Assembly: GCF_005222225.1 (NCBI RefSeq)
Contig: NZ_CP036536.1
Span: forward strand, 706,001 to 770,000
Direction: 5' to 3'
Source of the DNA: Salinimonas lutimaris
Lineage (GTDB): Bacteria; Pseudomonadota; Gammaproteobacteria; Enterobacterales; Alteromonadaceae
Length of the DNA stretch: 64,000 bases
Shown here piece after piece: positions 7,355 through 16,223 of this stretch. Below the pieces are notes generated by a model. The model saw only the letters and a program-made list of their open reading frames with translations. It was not told the origin of the DNA and searched no databases. Made by a program: the position numbers and the translations under genes. Within the stretch, counting starts at the first letter, position 1. Every line of letters begins with the position of its first letter.

Positions 7355-9106
7355 TTAGGACTGGAATTGGCCGGTAGGTTGTTGGATGAGCGGTAAACCG
7401 ATGGTATAGGTTAATCCGGCGCCCGGCTGACTGCTGGCAGAAATAGTACCGCCCAGGGTCTGGGTAACCAGGTTATACATAATATGCGTGCCCAGCCCGC
7501 TGCCCCCGCTGGTTTGTCGGGTGGTAAAAAAGGCCTCAAACAGGCGCGTCAGTTCACAGGCTTCCAATCCTTTGCCGTTATCTTTGTAAACCAGCGTCAG
7601 CTGGTCATCCTGACGGGTGACATCAATGCTAATCTTACCTGCGTGAGTGTGTTCAAAGCCGTGCGTCAGGGAGTTGGTCACCATGTTGGTAACCAGCTGA
7701 GCAATGGCACCAGGCGCGCAACATATGGTCAGCTCGCCCGGACAGTTGATGGAGTAGGAGTGTTGCTTTTGTTTAAATGCCGGGGCCAGAGCCTGCATAA
7801 TCTCATGCAGATAGTCATGTAAATTAAAGGTTCGTATTGCCTCATTGGCCTGATCGATGGAGATTTGTTTAAAACTGGCGACCAGTTCAGCGGCCCGGCC
7901 CAGATTTGTCATCAGTAATCCGGTGGCCTGTTCACCGTGTTCAATAAACTCATTCATCTGGCGTTGGGTCACTTTGCCGTCCGCCAGATCCCGACGCAGG
8001 CGCAAAAATTCCTCCTGTAAAGAAGAGGTCGCTGTAATGCTGATCCCCACCGGTGTATTAACATCATGGGTAATACCCGGCACCAGGCCGCCCAACGATG
8101 CCATACGCTCCGACTCAACCAGTTGGTCGCGGGTTTGGTTCACCATCGATACCGATGCAGCAAGCTCTTTATTTCGCTGGCGCAGCTCATCTTCGGCCTG
8201 ACGGCGCTGCTCTATTTCGGTATGCAACTTTCGCTGACTTTTCAGCAATTCGTCTTTTTGCTGCTCAAGATCCAGCATAATCTGCGACAAATTGGCTGTT
8301 TTTCTGGCGACTTCCTGTTCCAGCTGCAGATTTTGTTCATCCAGCTGGCGATAAGCGTATTCCAGCTCTTTTCTGGCATCAGCAAGCTTCTTTTGTGACG
8401 AAATAAAATCTTCCAGAACCTGATTGTAACTGAGCTGGAGCTGGCGAATTTCATTATCGTCCGGGGTCAGATGGGTGATCCGGGACTCTTCAGGATGAGC
8501 CGGATCGAACCGGCTCATCTGCTCGGTCAGAGCGGCCATAGGCTCTGAGAGCATCTGCCGAAAGGCTGTCAGAAATAAAAATACCAGAAACGTCGTTTTG
8601 ACAACGGCATTACCAATTAAAAAGTATATGCCAACTTCGATGCGGTCGATAACAATATTAAAGCTGGAGTAGAGCGTCACGTCACCTACATGGGAAACCC
8701 GCCCGGAAAATTCATAGATCAGCGGAAAGCTATAACTGAACAGACCATCATCGTGGTCGGTGAGTACAGAATGCAGAACAGAGGCGGCCGGCAGCGGGGT
8801 GGTTTTGCCCAGCTCAGCCAGCAGGGCCGAGTTTTCGTCGCGAATCTGCACCCCTTCAATAATCGGCAGTTGCAGTAACCCTTCAGCAATAGAGCTCGTT
8901 TGCGGGTTGTTTAACTCCCACAGCGCCCGGGTCAGGCTGCCTGAAAATGTATTACGCAGGATCTGAAGCTCAGTTTTGATATGGGCTTTGGCGCTCAGAT
9001 ATTCAGTAAAGACCTGGCCGAAAGTCACAATCAGCGTCAGTACAAAATAGACCGATAACACTCGCGTCAGTAATTTTCTGGACAGACCTGATGCAGCATT
9101 TGCCAT
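7355..9106 (-). CDS. Membrane-bound sensor histidine kinase
   Basis: A 583-residue kinase. A transmembrane helix at about 15-35 and another at about 158-182 flank a periplasmic sensor of roughly 120 residues. A HAMP-like linker and a long Gln/Glu-rich coiled coil (about 230-330) lead to the dimerisation domain with phospho-acceptor His347 in GITHDVNTP. The ATPase domain has an N box (NMVTNSLTHGF), a G1 box (DNGKGL) and a G2 box (GGSGLGTH). The HDVNTP form instead of HELRTP is typical of kinases that often act with separate regulators. No response regulator is adjacent on this strand. It is divergent from phoB, but no evidence links it to phosphate sensing. It resembles the kinase at 60087-61937 in layout. 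Confidence 0.87.
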   Translation of the reverse strand: MANAASGLSRKLLTRVLSVYFVLTLIVTFGQVFTEYLSAKAHIKTELQILRNTFSGSLTRALWELNNPQTSSIAEGLLQLPIIEGVQIRDENSALLAELGKTTPLPAASVLHSVLTDHDDGLFSYSFPLIYEFSGRVSHVGDVTLYSSFNIVIDRIEVGIYFLIGNAVVKTTFLVFLFLTAFRQMLSEPMAALTEQMSRFDPAHPEESRITHLTPDDNEIRQLQLSYNQVLEDFISSQKKLADARKELEYAYRQLDEQNLQLEQEVARKTANLSQIMLDLEQQKDELLKSQRKLHTEIEQRRQAEDELRQRNKELAASVSMVNQTRDQLVESERMASLGGLVPGITHDVNTPVGISITATSSLQEEFLRLRRDLADGKVTQRQMNEFIEHGEQATGLLMTNLGRAAELVASFKQISIDQANEAIRTFNLHDYLHEIMQALAPAFKQKQHSYSINCPGELTICCAPGAIAQLVTNMVTNSLTHGFEHTHAGKISIDVTRQDDQLTLVYKDNGKGLEACELTRLFEAFFTTRQTSGGSGLGTHIMYNLVTQTLGGTISASSQPGAGLTYTIGLPLIQQPTGQFQS

Positions 9107-9223
9107 AAACGGGGAAACCTTTCCTGTATAACCTCCATCCTATATTCCTCAGAATAGGCGTAAATCCCTGTTTCCACAAGCGACTTTACGCTAAGCTTCG
9201 TTTGAAAAGATGTGGTCAAGAAC

Positions 9224-9241
9224 TTGACATAATAGTGTCAT
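9224..9241 (+). promoter_or_regulatory. Possible upstream second Pho box for phoB
   Basis: TTGACAT, 4 nt, GTGTCAT: two 7-mers with 11-nt period like a Pho box, just upstream of the better box at 9244-9261. It may give cooperative PhoB binding. It is weaker than the main box. Confidence 0.45.
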
Positions 9242-9243
9242 CC

Positions 9244-9261
9244 ATTTAATAAAACTGTCAC
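9244..9261 (+). promoter_or_regulatory. Pho box and promoter of phoB operon
   Basis: ATTTAATAAAACTGTCAC shows the Pho-box pattern of two 7-mers spaced by 4 A residues. Exactly 10 nt separate it from AATAAT (9272-9277), the probable -10 hexamer. PhoB-activated promoters use this spacing in place of a -35. Implies autoregulation of phoB-phoR-pstS-oxygenase. Confidence 0.8.
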
Positions 9262-9311
9262 AGTCAGATTGAATAATAACGGCGTTTTTTAATATGAGCA
9301 GGAAACAATCT

Positions 9312-10001
9312 ATGTCTCGCACGGTCTTGTTGGTCGAGGACGAAGCGCCAATTCGTGAAATGCTGAAGTTTGTGCTGGAGCAATCCGGTTACACCACTAT
9401 TGAGGCAGAAGACTTTGATGTTGCCCAGGATAAAATATGTGAACCCTATCCGGATTTGATTTTGCTGGACTGGATGTTGCCTGGCGGCAGCGGGGTACAG
9501 CTGGCCAAAAGTCTGAAGCAACACGAATTTACCCGCGATATCCCGGTCATTATGTTAACTGCCCGGGGAGAAGAAGAAGATAAAATTCGCGGGCTGGATG
9601 CCGGCGCCGATGATTACATCACCAAGCCGTTTTCTCCTAAAGAGCTGGTGGCCCGTATTAAAGCTGTGATGCGCCGGGTGACGCCCACCTCTAACGAAGA
9701 GCCCATTGAATTTAATGGTCTTAAGCTGGAGCCGATTTCTCACCGGGTGACCGCTAATGACGATCCGCTGGATATGGGACCAACTGAATTTAAACTGCTG
9801 CATTTCTTTATGTCCCACCCTGAACGTGTATACAGTCGTGAGCTGCTGCTGGATAACGTTTGGGGCACCAACGTGTATGTAGAAGACCGCACGGTTGATG
9901 TGCATATTCGTCGTTTAAGAAAAGCCATTTCACGCCATGGTCATGATGCTATGATACAAACCGTGCGTGGAGCAGGGTATCGCTTCTCCACCAAGCTTTA
10001 G
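9312..10001 (+). CDS. phoB: Phosphate regulon response regulator PhoB
   Basis: A 229-residue OmpR/PhoB-type regulator, the same length as E. coli PhoB. The receiver domain (1-120) has the acidic pair ED, the phospho-acceptor Asp in [13 protein letters not shown], and the conserved Lys in YITKPFSP. The winged-helix DNA-binding domain (about 130-229) shows [27 protein letters not shown] and [11 protein letters not shown]. The LDWMLPG and [10 protein letters not shown] features point to PhoB itself rather than to another OmpR family member. The start at 9312 was chosen because AGGAA lies 7 nt before it; an in-frame ATG at 9294 has no ribosome binding site. A Pho box lies upstream, and phoR follows 71 bp later. 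Confidence 0.95.
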   Translation: MSRTVLLVEDEAPIREMLKFVLEQSGYTTIEAEDFDVAQDKICEPYPDLILLDWMLPGGSGVQLAKSLKQHEFTRDIPVIMLTARGEEEDKIRGLDAGADDYITKPFSPKELVARIKAVMRRVTPTSNEEPIEFNGLKLEPISHRVTANDDPLDMGPTEFKLLHFFMSHPERVYSRELLLDNVWGTNVYVEDRTVDVHIRRLRKAISRHGHDAMIQTVRGAGYRFSTKL

Positions 10002-10072
10002 TCAGGGCAGCGGCCGGATCGCTGCCGCTTATCTCTTTTTCTGATGCCACAGGCAGGATGTGTTAACGCGCT

Positions 10073-11371
10073 ATGTATTATCCCTTTTCATGGCTGAGAA
10101 GTTTAGTAAAGCTGGCGCTATATCTGGGTGTGTTTGCGATAGTAGGCTGGTACCTTGACGATCTGCTGGTGGCGGTGATAGCCGGTACCATCGGGCTTTT
10201 GATGTCAAACTACTGGCAACTGTATAAACTGAACCGCTGGCTGTGGCACAGCCGAAAAATGTCGCCGCCGACAGTGACCGGTGTGTGGGAGCATATCTAC
10301 GAAGGGATTTATTACCTGCAGCGGCGAAACCGCAACAAGCGCAAAGAACTGGGCGAGCTGGTAAAGCGCTTTCGCGAGGGCTCCGAAGCCCTGCCGGATG
10401 CGGCAGTGGTGGTGGATGCCAAAGCCTGTATTATCTGGTGTAACCGGCTGGCCAGACTTGACCTGGGGCTTAAATGGCCCACTGATGCCGGCCGTCGGGT
10501 GGATAATCTTATCCGGCATCCGGCATTTATTGAATACTTTCACACCGGTGATTTCGACTATCCAATTGAAGTGCCATCGCCGACCAACCCGAATAAAACT
10601 TTCGAATACCGGATTATGCCCTATGGTGACGAGCATCTGCTGCTGATTGCCAGGGATATTACCCGGGTGTCTCAGCTTGAAGAAATGCGCAAAGACTTTG
10701 TGGCCAATGTATCACATGAACTGCGCACACCGCTGACGGTGATTAGCGGGTATCTTGAAATTATGGACATGAGCAATGAAGATAACCCGTTTATGGGCAA
10801 AGCCTTCAAGGAAATGTCGGCGCAAACCCTGCGCATGCAAAACCTGATTGAAGATTTACTGGTACTGTCCAGAATTGAAGCCAGTGCGGAGCGTATTTAC
10901 GAGCATGTGGTGGACATGCCGGCCATGTTCCGGCAGATGTCGCTGGAGGCCAAAGCGCTGAATAAAGATAAACATCATCAGATTCATTTTCATGTCGACC
11001 CGGCACTTAGGGTCTATGGGGTGGAAACCGAATTGCGCAGCGCCTGTTCAAACCTGGTATTTAATGCCATACACTATACGCCACCGGGCGGTGAGATTAA
11101 TGTGTACTGGCAGACAACCGAAGAAGGCGTGCGCTTTGCGGTGGTGGATAATGGCGAGGGTATCTCGCAAAATCACCTGGCCCGTCTGACCGAGCGGTTT
11201 TATCGGGTTGATAAGGCGCGCTCCCGCAAAACCGGTGGCTCGGGGTTGGGACTGTCCATTGTCAAGCATGTGCTCAGCCATCACAACTCACAGCTGGATA
11301 TCACCAGTACGGTGGGTGAGGGCAGTACTTTTTCATTTATTTTAAATCATGAACTAATAGCAGAGTCCTGA
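10073..11371 (+). CDS. phoR: Phosphate regulon sensor histidine kinase PhoR
   Basis: A 432-residue kinase, close to E. coli PhoR (431). It has two N-terminal membrane helices (about 12-45) with almost no periplasmic loop, a charged linker, and a PAS domain (about 95-200, DAAVVVDAKACIIWCNRLA). The HisKA motif is VANVSHELRTPLTVISGYLEIM. The ATPase core has NLVFNAIHYTPPGG, VDNGEGI, and GGSGLGLSIVKHVL. PhoR phosphorylates PhoB when phosphate is low. Lack of a periplasmic sensor fits the known model in which it reads the state of the Pst transporter. Its stop overlaps the start of the pstS-like gene by one base (TGATG), so they are translationally coupled. Confidence 0.95.
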   Translation: MYYPFSWLRSLVKLALYLGVFAIVGWYLDDLLVAVIAGTIGLLMSNYWQLYKLNRWLWHSRKMSPPTVTGVWEHIYEGIYYLQRRNRNKRKELGELVKRFREGSEALPDAAVVVDAKACIIWCNRLARLDLGLKWPTDAGRRVDNLIRHPAFIEYFHTGDFDYPIEVPSPTNPNKTFEYRIMPYGDEHLLLIARDITRVSQLEEMRKDFVANVSHELRTPLTVISGYLEIMDMSNEDNPFMGKAFKEMSAQTLRMQNLIEDLLVLSRIEASAERIYEHVVDMPAMFRQMSLEAKALNKDKHHQIHFHVDPALRVYGVETELRSACSNLVFNAIHYTPPGGEINVYWQTTEEGVRFAVVDNGEGISQNHLARLTERFYRVDKARSRKTGGSGLGLSIVKHVLSHHNSQLDITSTVGEGSTFSFILNHELIAES

Positions 11372-12327
11372 TGCGTGTTTTTGTAGCGGTGGTATGGCTG
11401 GTTTTACTTTTGGGTAGCGCCCGGGCGGCTGCTGAGATCCCCGAGTATAGCCGTCAGGCCGGCGTGTCGGGCAAGATCACATCCGTGGGCTCCGACACCA
11501 TGGCTAACCTGATGACATTCTGGTCGCAGGAATTCAAAGCGATGTATCCGCAGGTAAAATTTCAGATCCAGGCATCGGGATCTTCCACTGCGCCACCGGC
11601 GCTGACCGAGGGCACCGCCACCATCGGGCCGATGAGCCGGGAACTGAAACCCAGTGAAATCCGTGAGTTTGTGCGTAAGCACGGTTATCCGCCTACCGTG
11701 ATGCGGGTGGCGATGGATGCTATTGCGATCTTTGTTGAGCGGCGTAACCCGTTACCTGGCCTGACGCTGGAACAAGTCGATGATATTTTTTCGCAAACCC
11801 GTTTTTGCGGTGGCGAAGAGCCGATTACCCGCTGGTATCAGCTGGGCGCTGGCGAGGCTTTAGGTAATGCACCCATTCGGTTATTTGGTCGTAACTCGGT
11901 ATCAGGGACTTATGGCCTGTTCAAAGTCATGGCGCTGTGTGACGGGGATTTCAGAGCTACCGTAAACGAGCAGCCCGGCTCAGCCTCGGTAGTGCTGTCT
12001 ATTGCCACCAGCCGCCATAGTATGGGATATGCCGCTTATGGTTATAAAACCGCCGGTGTACGGGCATTACCCATCGGGCAGTCGGCCGACACACTGATAC
12101 CGCTGACGATGAAGACCGTTCGCGAAGAAGCCTACCCGTTCTCCCGTTTTCTGTACCTGGTCATCAATAAAAAGCCGGATGAGCCTTTGCCTACCCTGGA
12201 GCGTGAGTTTTTACGCTATGTGTTATCCCGTCAGGGGCAGCAACAGGTGCAGCGTGATGGCTATTTTCCGGTACGCGAAGATGTCTTATTGCGCCAGCGC
12301 CGGTTAATCGAGGGAGACCATTTTTGA
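11371..12327 (+). CDS. PstS-like phosphate-binding periplasmic protein
   Basis: A 318-residue secreted protein with a signal peptide (to about residue 20) and a PBP-like type II phosphate-binding fold. Family features are ITSVGSDTMANLM, IQASGSSTAPPALTEGTATIGPMSRE, and GRNSVSGTYGLFK, which form the phosphate-contact loops. It overlaps phoR by one base, and the oxygenase gene overlaps its stop in turn. pstC, pstA, pstB and phoU are not in the window, so this binding protein is separated from any permease. It could feed a Pst permease encoded elsewhere, act as a phosphate sensor, or bind phosphate released by surface hydrolysis. The family call is firm; the role in an orphan setting is open. Confidence 0.88.
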   Translation: MRVFVAVVWLVLLLGSARAAAEIPEYSRQAGVSGKITSVGSDTMANLMTFWSQEFKAMYPQVKFQIQASGSSTAPPALTEGTATIGPMSRELKPSEIREFVRKHGYPPTVMRVAMDAIAIFVERRNPLPGLTLEQVDDIFSQTRFCGGEEPITRWYQLGAGEALGNAPIRLFGRNSVSGTYGLFKVMALCDGDFRATVNEQPGSASVVLSIATSRHSMGYAAYGYKTAGVRALPIGQSADTLIPLTMKTVREEAYPFSRFLYLVINKKPDEPLPTLEREFLRYVLSRQGQQQVQRDGYFPVREDVLLRQRRLIEGDHF

Positions 12328-13136
12328 TGGCAGGGTTACCGGCAAACTGGAAAAAATGGGTGCTGGACAACCTGCTGCGCGGCGTGCCGGCCACTGATAT
12401 TCATCAGCGGGTGGTGGACGAGGGCTTCTCCCACTGTGCTGTGGCTCCGCTACTGGGCGCCAACCTGCCGGCAGACTTTCACTATGTTTACGATGCCGAT
12501 TATTTTCAGCGTCTGAGCCAGCCGGCTTTTGTGCATGACAGCGCCTGTCAGGTAAGTGATCACAGCCGTCCTTCTGCGCAGCTATATACCGTGGATAACC
12601 TGTTCAGTGAACAGGAATGCGCGCAGCTGTGCACGCTGATTAGTCATCATTTACGACCCTCGGAAATCTCCACCGTCCAACCCGGTCAGACCCAGTCTTT
12701 TCGTACATCATCGACCTGCGATTTAAATCAGGTGGCGGGGGAGCTCGGTGAGCTTGCAGATAAGCGCATTTTATCTCTGTTCGGGCCTGGCTTTGGTACC
12801 GGGGAGGCAATTCAGGCACAGCACTATGCTCCCGGCCAGGAATTTAAAGCCCACACGGATTATTTTGAACCGGGCAGTGCAGAGTACCGTCAGTTTGCCA
12901 GCACGCTGGGGCAGCGTACCTGGACCAGCATGGTATACCTCAATGAGGTAGAAAGTGGTGGGCAAACCGAGTTTGCTGCACTGAACACCACGTTTGTACC
13001 TAAAACCGGTATGGCGGTTATCTGGAACAATCTGGATAAGCAGGGCAACATCAATCCAGCCACATTACATCAGGCCCATCCTGTCATAAAAGGGGAAAAA
13101 GTAGTTATAACCAAATGGTTACGTCATCATTGCTGA
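12327..13136 (+). CDS. Prolyl 4-hydroxylase-like 2-oxoglutarate/Fe(II) oxygenase
   Basis: A 269-residue protein with a C-terminal P4Hc-type dioxygenase domain (about 90-269). The iron site is visible: a His and Asp in FKAHTDYF, and the distal His in ATLHQAHPV. The 2-oxoglutarate-binding Lys is probably that in GEKVVITKW. An N-terminal region of about 80 residues is family-specific. There is no signal peptide, so it acts in the cytoplasm. The ATG at 12327 overlaps the TGA of the pstS-like gene, so it is the fourth gene of the phoB operon. What it hydroxylates is unknown: proline in a protein (for example a translation factor, as for other bacterial P4H-like enzymes) or a small molecule are both possible. 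Confidence 0.85.
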   Translation: MAGLPANWKKWVLDNLLRGVPATDIHQRVVDEGFSHCAVAPLLGANLPADFHYVYDADYFQRLSQPAFVHDSACQVSDHSRPSAQLYTVDNLFSEQECAQLCTLISHHLRPSEISTVQPGQTQSFRTSSTCDLNQVAGELGELADKRILSLFGPGFGTGEAIQAQHYAPGQEFKAHTDYFEPGSAEYRQFASTLGQRTWTSMVYLNEVESGGQTEFAALNTTFVPKTGMAVIWNNLDKQGNINPATLHQAHPVIKGEKVVITKWLRHHC

Positions 13137-13246
13137 TACAGGTTTGACCAGAGTTGTGTTTCTCTAAGTCACTGATTTAAATAGCCCCTAAAAGAAAACT
13201 TTAAAAAGTTCACCGACAAATATAAAACTTTTGTGACAGTTATCTT

Positions 13247-13264
13247 ATGTAACAAAAGTGTCAT
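13247..13264 (+). promoter_or_regulatory. Pho box and promoter of lipoprotein-receptor operon
   Basis: ATGTAACAAAAGTGTCAT has the same 7-4-7 layout as the phoB box. Ten nt later comes TAGTCT (13275-13280), a plausible -10. It lies 62 bp before the lipoprotein ATG. Confidence 0.8.
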
Positions 13265-13325
13265 CAATCTTCGATAGTCTGCATCCCGTCTTTTTACAAA
13301 TACAATAGTCTGTACGGAGAAACAA

Positions 13326-16124
13326 ATGGCTATCAAGCACGTTTTTAAAGCGTCTGCGATTGCAACTGCACTGGTTCTTGCAGGTTGTGGTGGTGACATT
13401 AATATCAATGAAGGTGACGTAACCAACGAAGGTGATTCGGTTACCAACCCTACACCTACGCCAACGCCTACACCAACCCCAACGCCTACGCCTACTCCAA
13501 CAGGCCCAAGCAACGCATTTGATCAGGGTCTGGCGACCGATGTCACAGCTGATTACGACATCGGCGACGACAAGCCGGTTTACCGTCTGAGCGAAAATAC
13601 CGAATTCAATGAAGATGTGACGCTGTCTGCTGATGCACACTGGGTACTGAACGGTCGTACCGCGGTCGGTGGCGACAACGAAAATTCAGCTGTGCTGTAC
13701 ATCGAAGCCGGCACGACCATTATTGGTGAAGCAGGTGAAGACTTCCTGGTTGTGCGTCGTGGCTCACAAATTGAAGCCGTGGGTACTGCAGAAGCGCCTA
13801 TCACAATGACCTCTGTGCAGGACGTCACCGGCGCAGAAACTGACATCGGTCAGTGGGGCGGTCTGGTACTGCTGGGCCGTGCACCGGCTAACTCATGTGG
13901 TGATCAGAACGGTGAGGCCACTGAAGATGAGCTTAATAGCTGTGGTGTGGCCGCTGAAGGTGATGCCGGTCAGTTTGGTGGTAACATGCCAGAAGACAGC
14001 TCAGGCACACTGCAATATGTTGTGGTTAAACATGCTGGCCGTACACTGGGCAACGGTGACGAGCTAAACGGCATCAGCTTTGCTGGTGTTGGTTCTGGTA
14101 CCACAGTTGACCACATTCAGGTGCATGAGAATCTGGACGATGGTATTGAGTTTTTCGGCGGTACGGTAAATGTCAGCCACGTTGTGCTGACTGACATCGG
14201 TGATGACTCTCTGGACTGGTCATTCGGCTGGACCGGTTCTGCACAATATGTGTATATCCAGCAAAACAGTGAAAATGGCGATAATGCTATTGAAGCAGAC
14301 AACAGCGAATTTGATGCACTGGCGACACCGCTGACCAAGCCAAAAATTGCTAACGTGACTATCGTCGGTGCGCCAAACGTGAACGGTGTACGTTTACGTG
14401 CAGGTACGGCAGGTAACATCATGAACATGCTGGTAACCGGCCCGGCAGGCTATGAAAATTGTCTGCGTGTGAACGGTGAAGAATCTGCGGCCAACGCTGC
14501 CAGCGGCGAGCTGACCATCACTAATTCTATTGTTGCCTGTACTGACGAAGCGGCTAACTTCAATGACGAGGTTATCGGTGATGGTACTACCCAGACCTGG
14601 TTTGAAGGTCAAACGGGTAACCAGGCGCTCACTCCTGCTGAGCTGGGTTTAAGCGATGACGGTTTCACCCCGGCAGCAGGCTCAGTACTGCTGACCAGTG
14701 GTGGGGACGCATCAACCCTGGGTGACAATCTTGAGGCGGCGCAGTATGTCGGAGCCTTTGATGGTTCTGACAACTGGATGGAAGGCTGGGCATTTGGCTT
14801 TGGTGACGGCTTCCCGACAGATATCGACAATGCACTGGCTCAGGGCCTGGCCACAGACGTATCTTCCAGCTTCCCAGAACTGACTGACAAGCCGGTATAC
14901 CAGATTGCGGCAGATACGACTTTTACTGCGGATGTAACGCTGACTAATGATGCGCACTGGGTGCTGAATGGCCGTACTGCGGTGGGTGGTGACAACGAAA
15001 ACTCAGCCACCATGTACATTCAAAAAGGCACTACCGTGATTGGTCAGGCCGGTGAAGACTTCCTGGTTGCCCGTCGTGGTTCACAACTGCATGCACTGGG
15101 CACGGCGGCTATGCCTATCGTGATGACCTCGATTCAGGATGTGACGGGTCAGGAAACAGATATCGGTCAGTGGGGCGGAGTGGTTTTACTGGGCCGTGCA
15201 CCAGCTAACTCTTGTGGTGACCAGAATGGTGAAGCGACAGAAGATGAACTGAATAACTGTGGTGTTGCTGCTGAAGGTGACGCCGGTCAGTTTGGCGGCA
15301 ACATGGCAGACGACAGCTCAGGTATTCTGAACTACGTTGTTGTTAAGCATGCGGGTCGTACGCTGGGTAACGGCGATGAGCTAAACGGTATCAGCTTTGC
15401 CGGCGTGGGCTCAGGTACTGAGGTTGACTACATTCAGGTTCACCAGAATCTGGACGACGGTATCGAGTTTTTCGGTGGCACAGTTAACGTGAAGCACGTA
15501 GTACTGACCGCTAACGGTGATGATTCATTTGACTGGTCATTCGGCTGGACTGGCTCTGCACAATATGTGCTTATCAAGCAGTCTGCGGCTGACGGTGACA
15601 ACGCCTTTGAATCTGACAACAGTGAGTTTGACGCGGCTGCCACACCACTGACAAACCCGACGGTAGCGAACGTGACTATTGTGGGCGCGGACGATGCGAA
15701 TGGGGTACGTCTGCGTGCAGGTACTGCCGGCAAGCTGGCTAACTTTGTTATCACCGGCCCGGACACTTACAACAACTGTCTGCGTGTTAACGGTACGGAG
15801 TCTCAGGCTAACGCTGACGCCGGGACACTGGTTATGACCAACTCAGTGGTTGCGTGTGCTGCTGCCAACAACTTCTCTGATGATGATGGTACTGCCGGCT
15901 TTACTGAAGCCTGGTTCACCGCGCAAGACACCAACTCAGTCGCGGCTGCGGCCGACCTGGGTCTGGCTGACAACGGTTATCAGCCTGCTGAAGGTTCATC
16001 GCTGCTGGACGGTGGTGCCGACCTGTCAGGTGACAATAACTTCTTTGACGCAGTGAGCTTTAAAGGCGCAATGGATAGCACAAACAACTGGACCGAAGGC
16101 TGGGTAACAGTTGGTCTTGAGTAA
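13326..16124 (+). CDS. Tandem-duplicated beta-helix surface lipoprotein, Pho-controlled
   Basis: A 932-residue lipoprotein. The signal ends in a Leu-Ala-Gly-Cys lipobox (Cys at about residue 21) with Gly after Cys, so outer-membrane sorting is expected. An acidic stretch and a Pro-Thr linker of about 20 residues follow (near 40-60). The rest is two copies of a 439-residue unit, about 68-505 and 506-932, repeating at 1317 bp in the DNA. Each copy carries VLNGRTAVGGDNENSA, QWGGxVLLGRAPANSCGDQNGE, LDDGIEFFGGTVNV and VRLRAGTAGK/N. The repeated short strands suggest a right-handed beta-helix. Similar proteins occur widely in marine Bacteroidetes and gammaproteobacteria with no known function. It sits directly before a TonB-dependent receptor, an arrangement like SusD before SusC. 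A catalytic role cannot be seen. Confidence 0.82.
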   Translation: MAIKHVFKASAIATALVLAGCGGDININEGDVTNEGDSVTNPTPTPTPTPTPTPTPTPTGPSNAFDQGLATDVTADYDIGDDKPVYRLSENTEFNEDVTLSADAHWVLNGRTAVGGDNENSAVLYIEAGTTIIGEAGEDFLVVRRGSQIEAVGTAEAPITMTSVQDVTGAETDIGQWGGLVLLGRAPANSCGDQNGEATEDELNSCGVAAEGDAGQFGGNMPEDSSGTLQYVVVKHAGRTLGNGDELNGISFAGVGSGTTVDHIQVHENLDDGIEFFGGTVNVSHVVLTDIGDDSLDWSFGWTGSAQYVYIQQNSENGDNAIEADNSEFDALATPLTKPKIANVTIVGAPNVNGVRLRAGTAGNIMNMLVTGPAGYENCLRVNGEESAANAASGELTITNSIVACTDEAANFNDEVIGDGTTQTWFEGQTGNQALTPAELGLSDDGFTPAAGSVLLTSGGDASTLGDNLEAAQYVGAFDGSDNWMEGWAFGFGDGFPTDIDNALAQGLATDVSSSFPELTDKPVYQIAADTTFTADVTLTNDAHWVLNGRTAVGGDNENSATMYIQKGTTVIGQAGEDFLVARRGSQLHALGTAAMPIVMTSIQDVTGQETDIGQWGGVVLLGRAPANSCGDQNGEATEDELNNCGVAAEGDAGQFGGNMADDSSGILNYVVVKHAGRTLGNGDELNGISFAGVGSGTEVDYIQVHQNLDDGIEFFGGTVNVKHVVLTANGDDSFDWSFGWTGSAQYVLIKQSAADGDNAFESDNSEFDAAATPLTNPTVANVTIVGADDANGVRLRAGTAGKLANFVITGPDTYNNCLRVNGTESQANADAGTLVMTNSVVACAAANNFSDDDGTAGFTEAWFTAQDTNSVAAAADLGLADNGYQPAEGSSLLDGGADLSGDNNFFDAVSFKGAMDSTNNWTEGWVTVGLE
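13568..16124 (+). repeat. Direct tandem repeat of about 1317 bp within lipoprotein gene
   Basis: Two in-frame copies of a unit of about 439 codons. For example the block beginning GATGC at 13632 recurs at 14949. Third-position differences are many while protein identity stays high, so the duplication is not very recent and both copies have been kept under selection. Confidence 0.85.
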
Positions 16125-16149
16125 GCTCTGCTCTTAACAAGCAACAATT

Positions 16150-16173
16150 CTTAGGCGCCGCATGGCGCCTAAG
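16150..16173 (+). promoter_or_regulatory. Intercistronic hairpin between lipoprotein and receptor genes
   Basis: Perfect 10-bp stem CTTAGGCGCC / GGCGCCTAAG with GCAT loop, 26 bp after the lipoprotein stop. No T run follows, so it looks like an RNA stability or processing element rather than a strong terminator. This would let the lipoprotein be made in excess of the receptor. Confidence 0.6.
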
Positions 16174-16223
16174 CTGTTAGAAGCACAACGACTTAGCAAG
16201 AGTCCTTACGGAGTTTTCCTATA

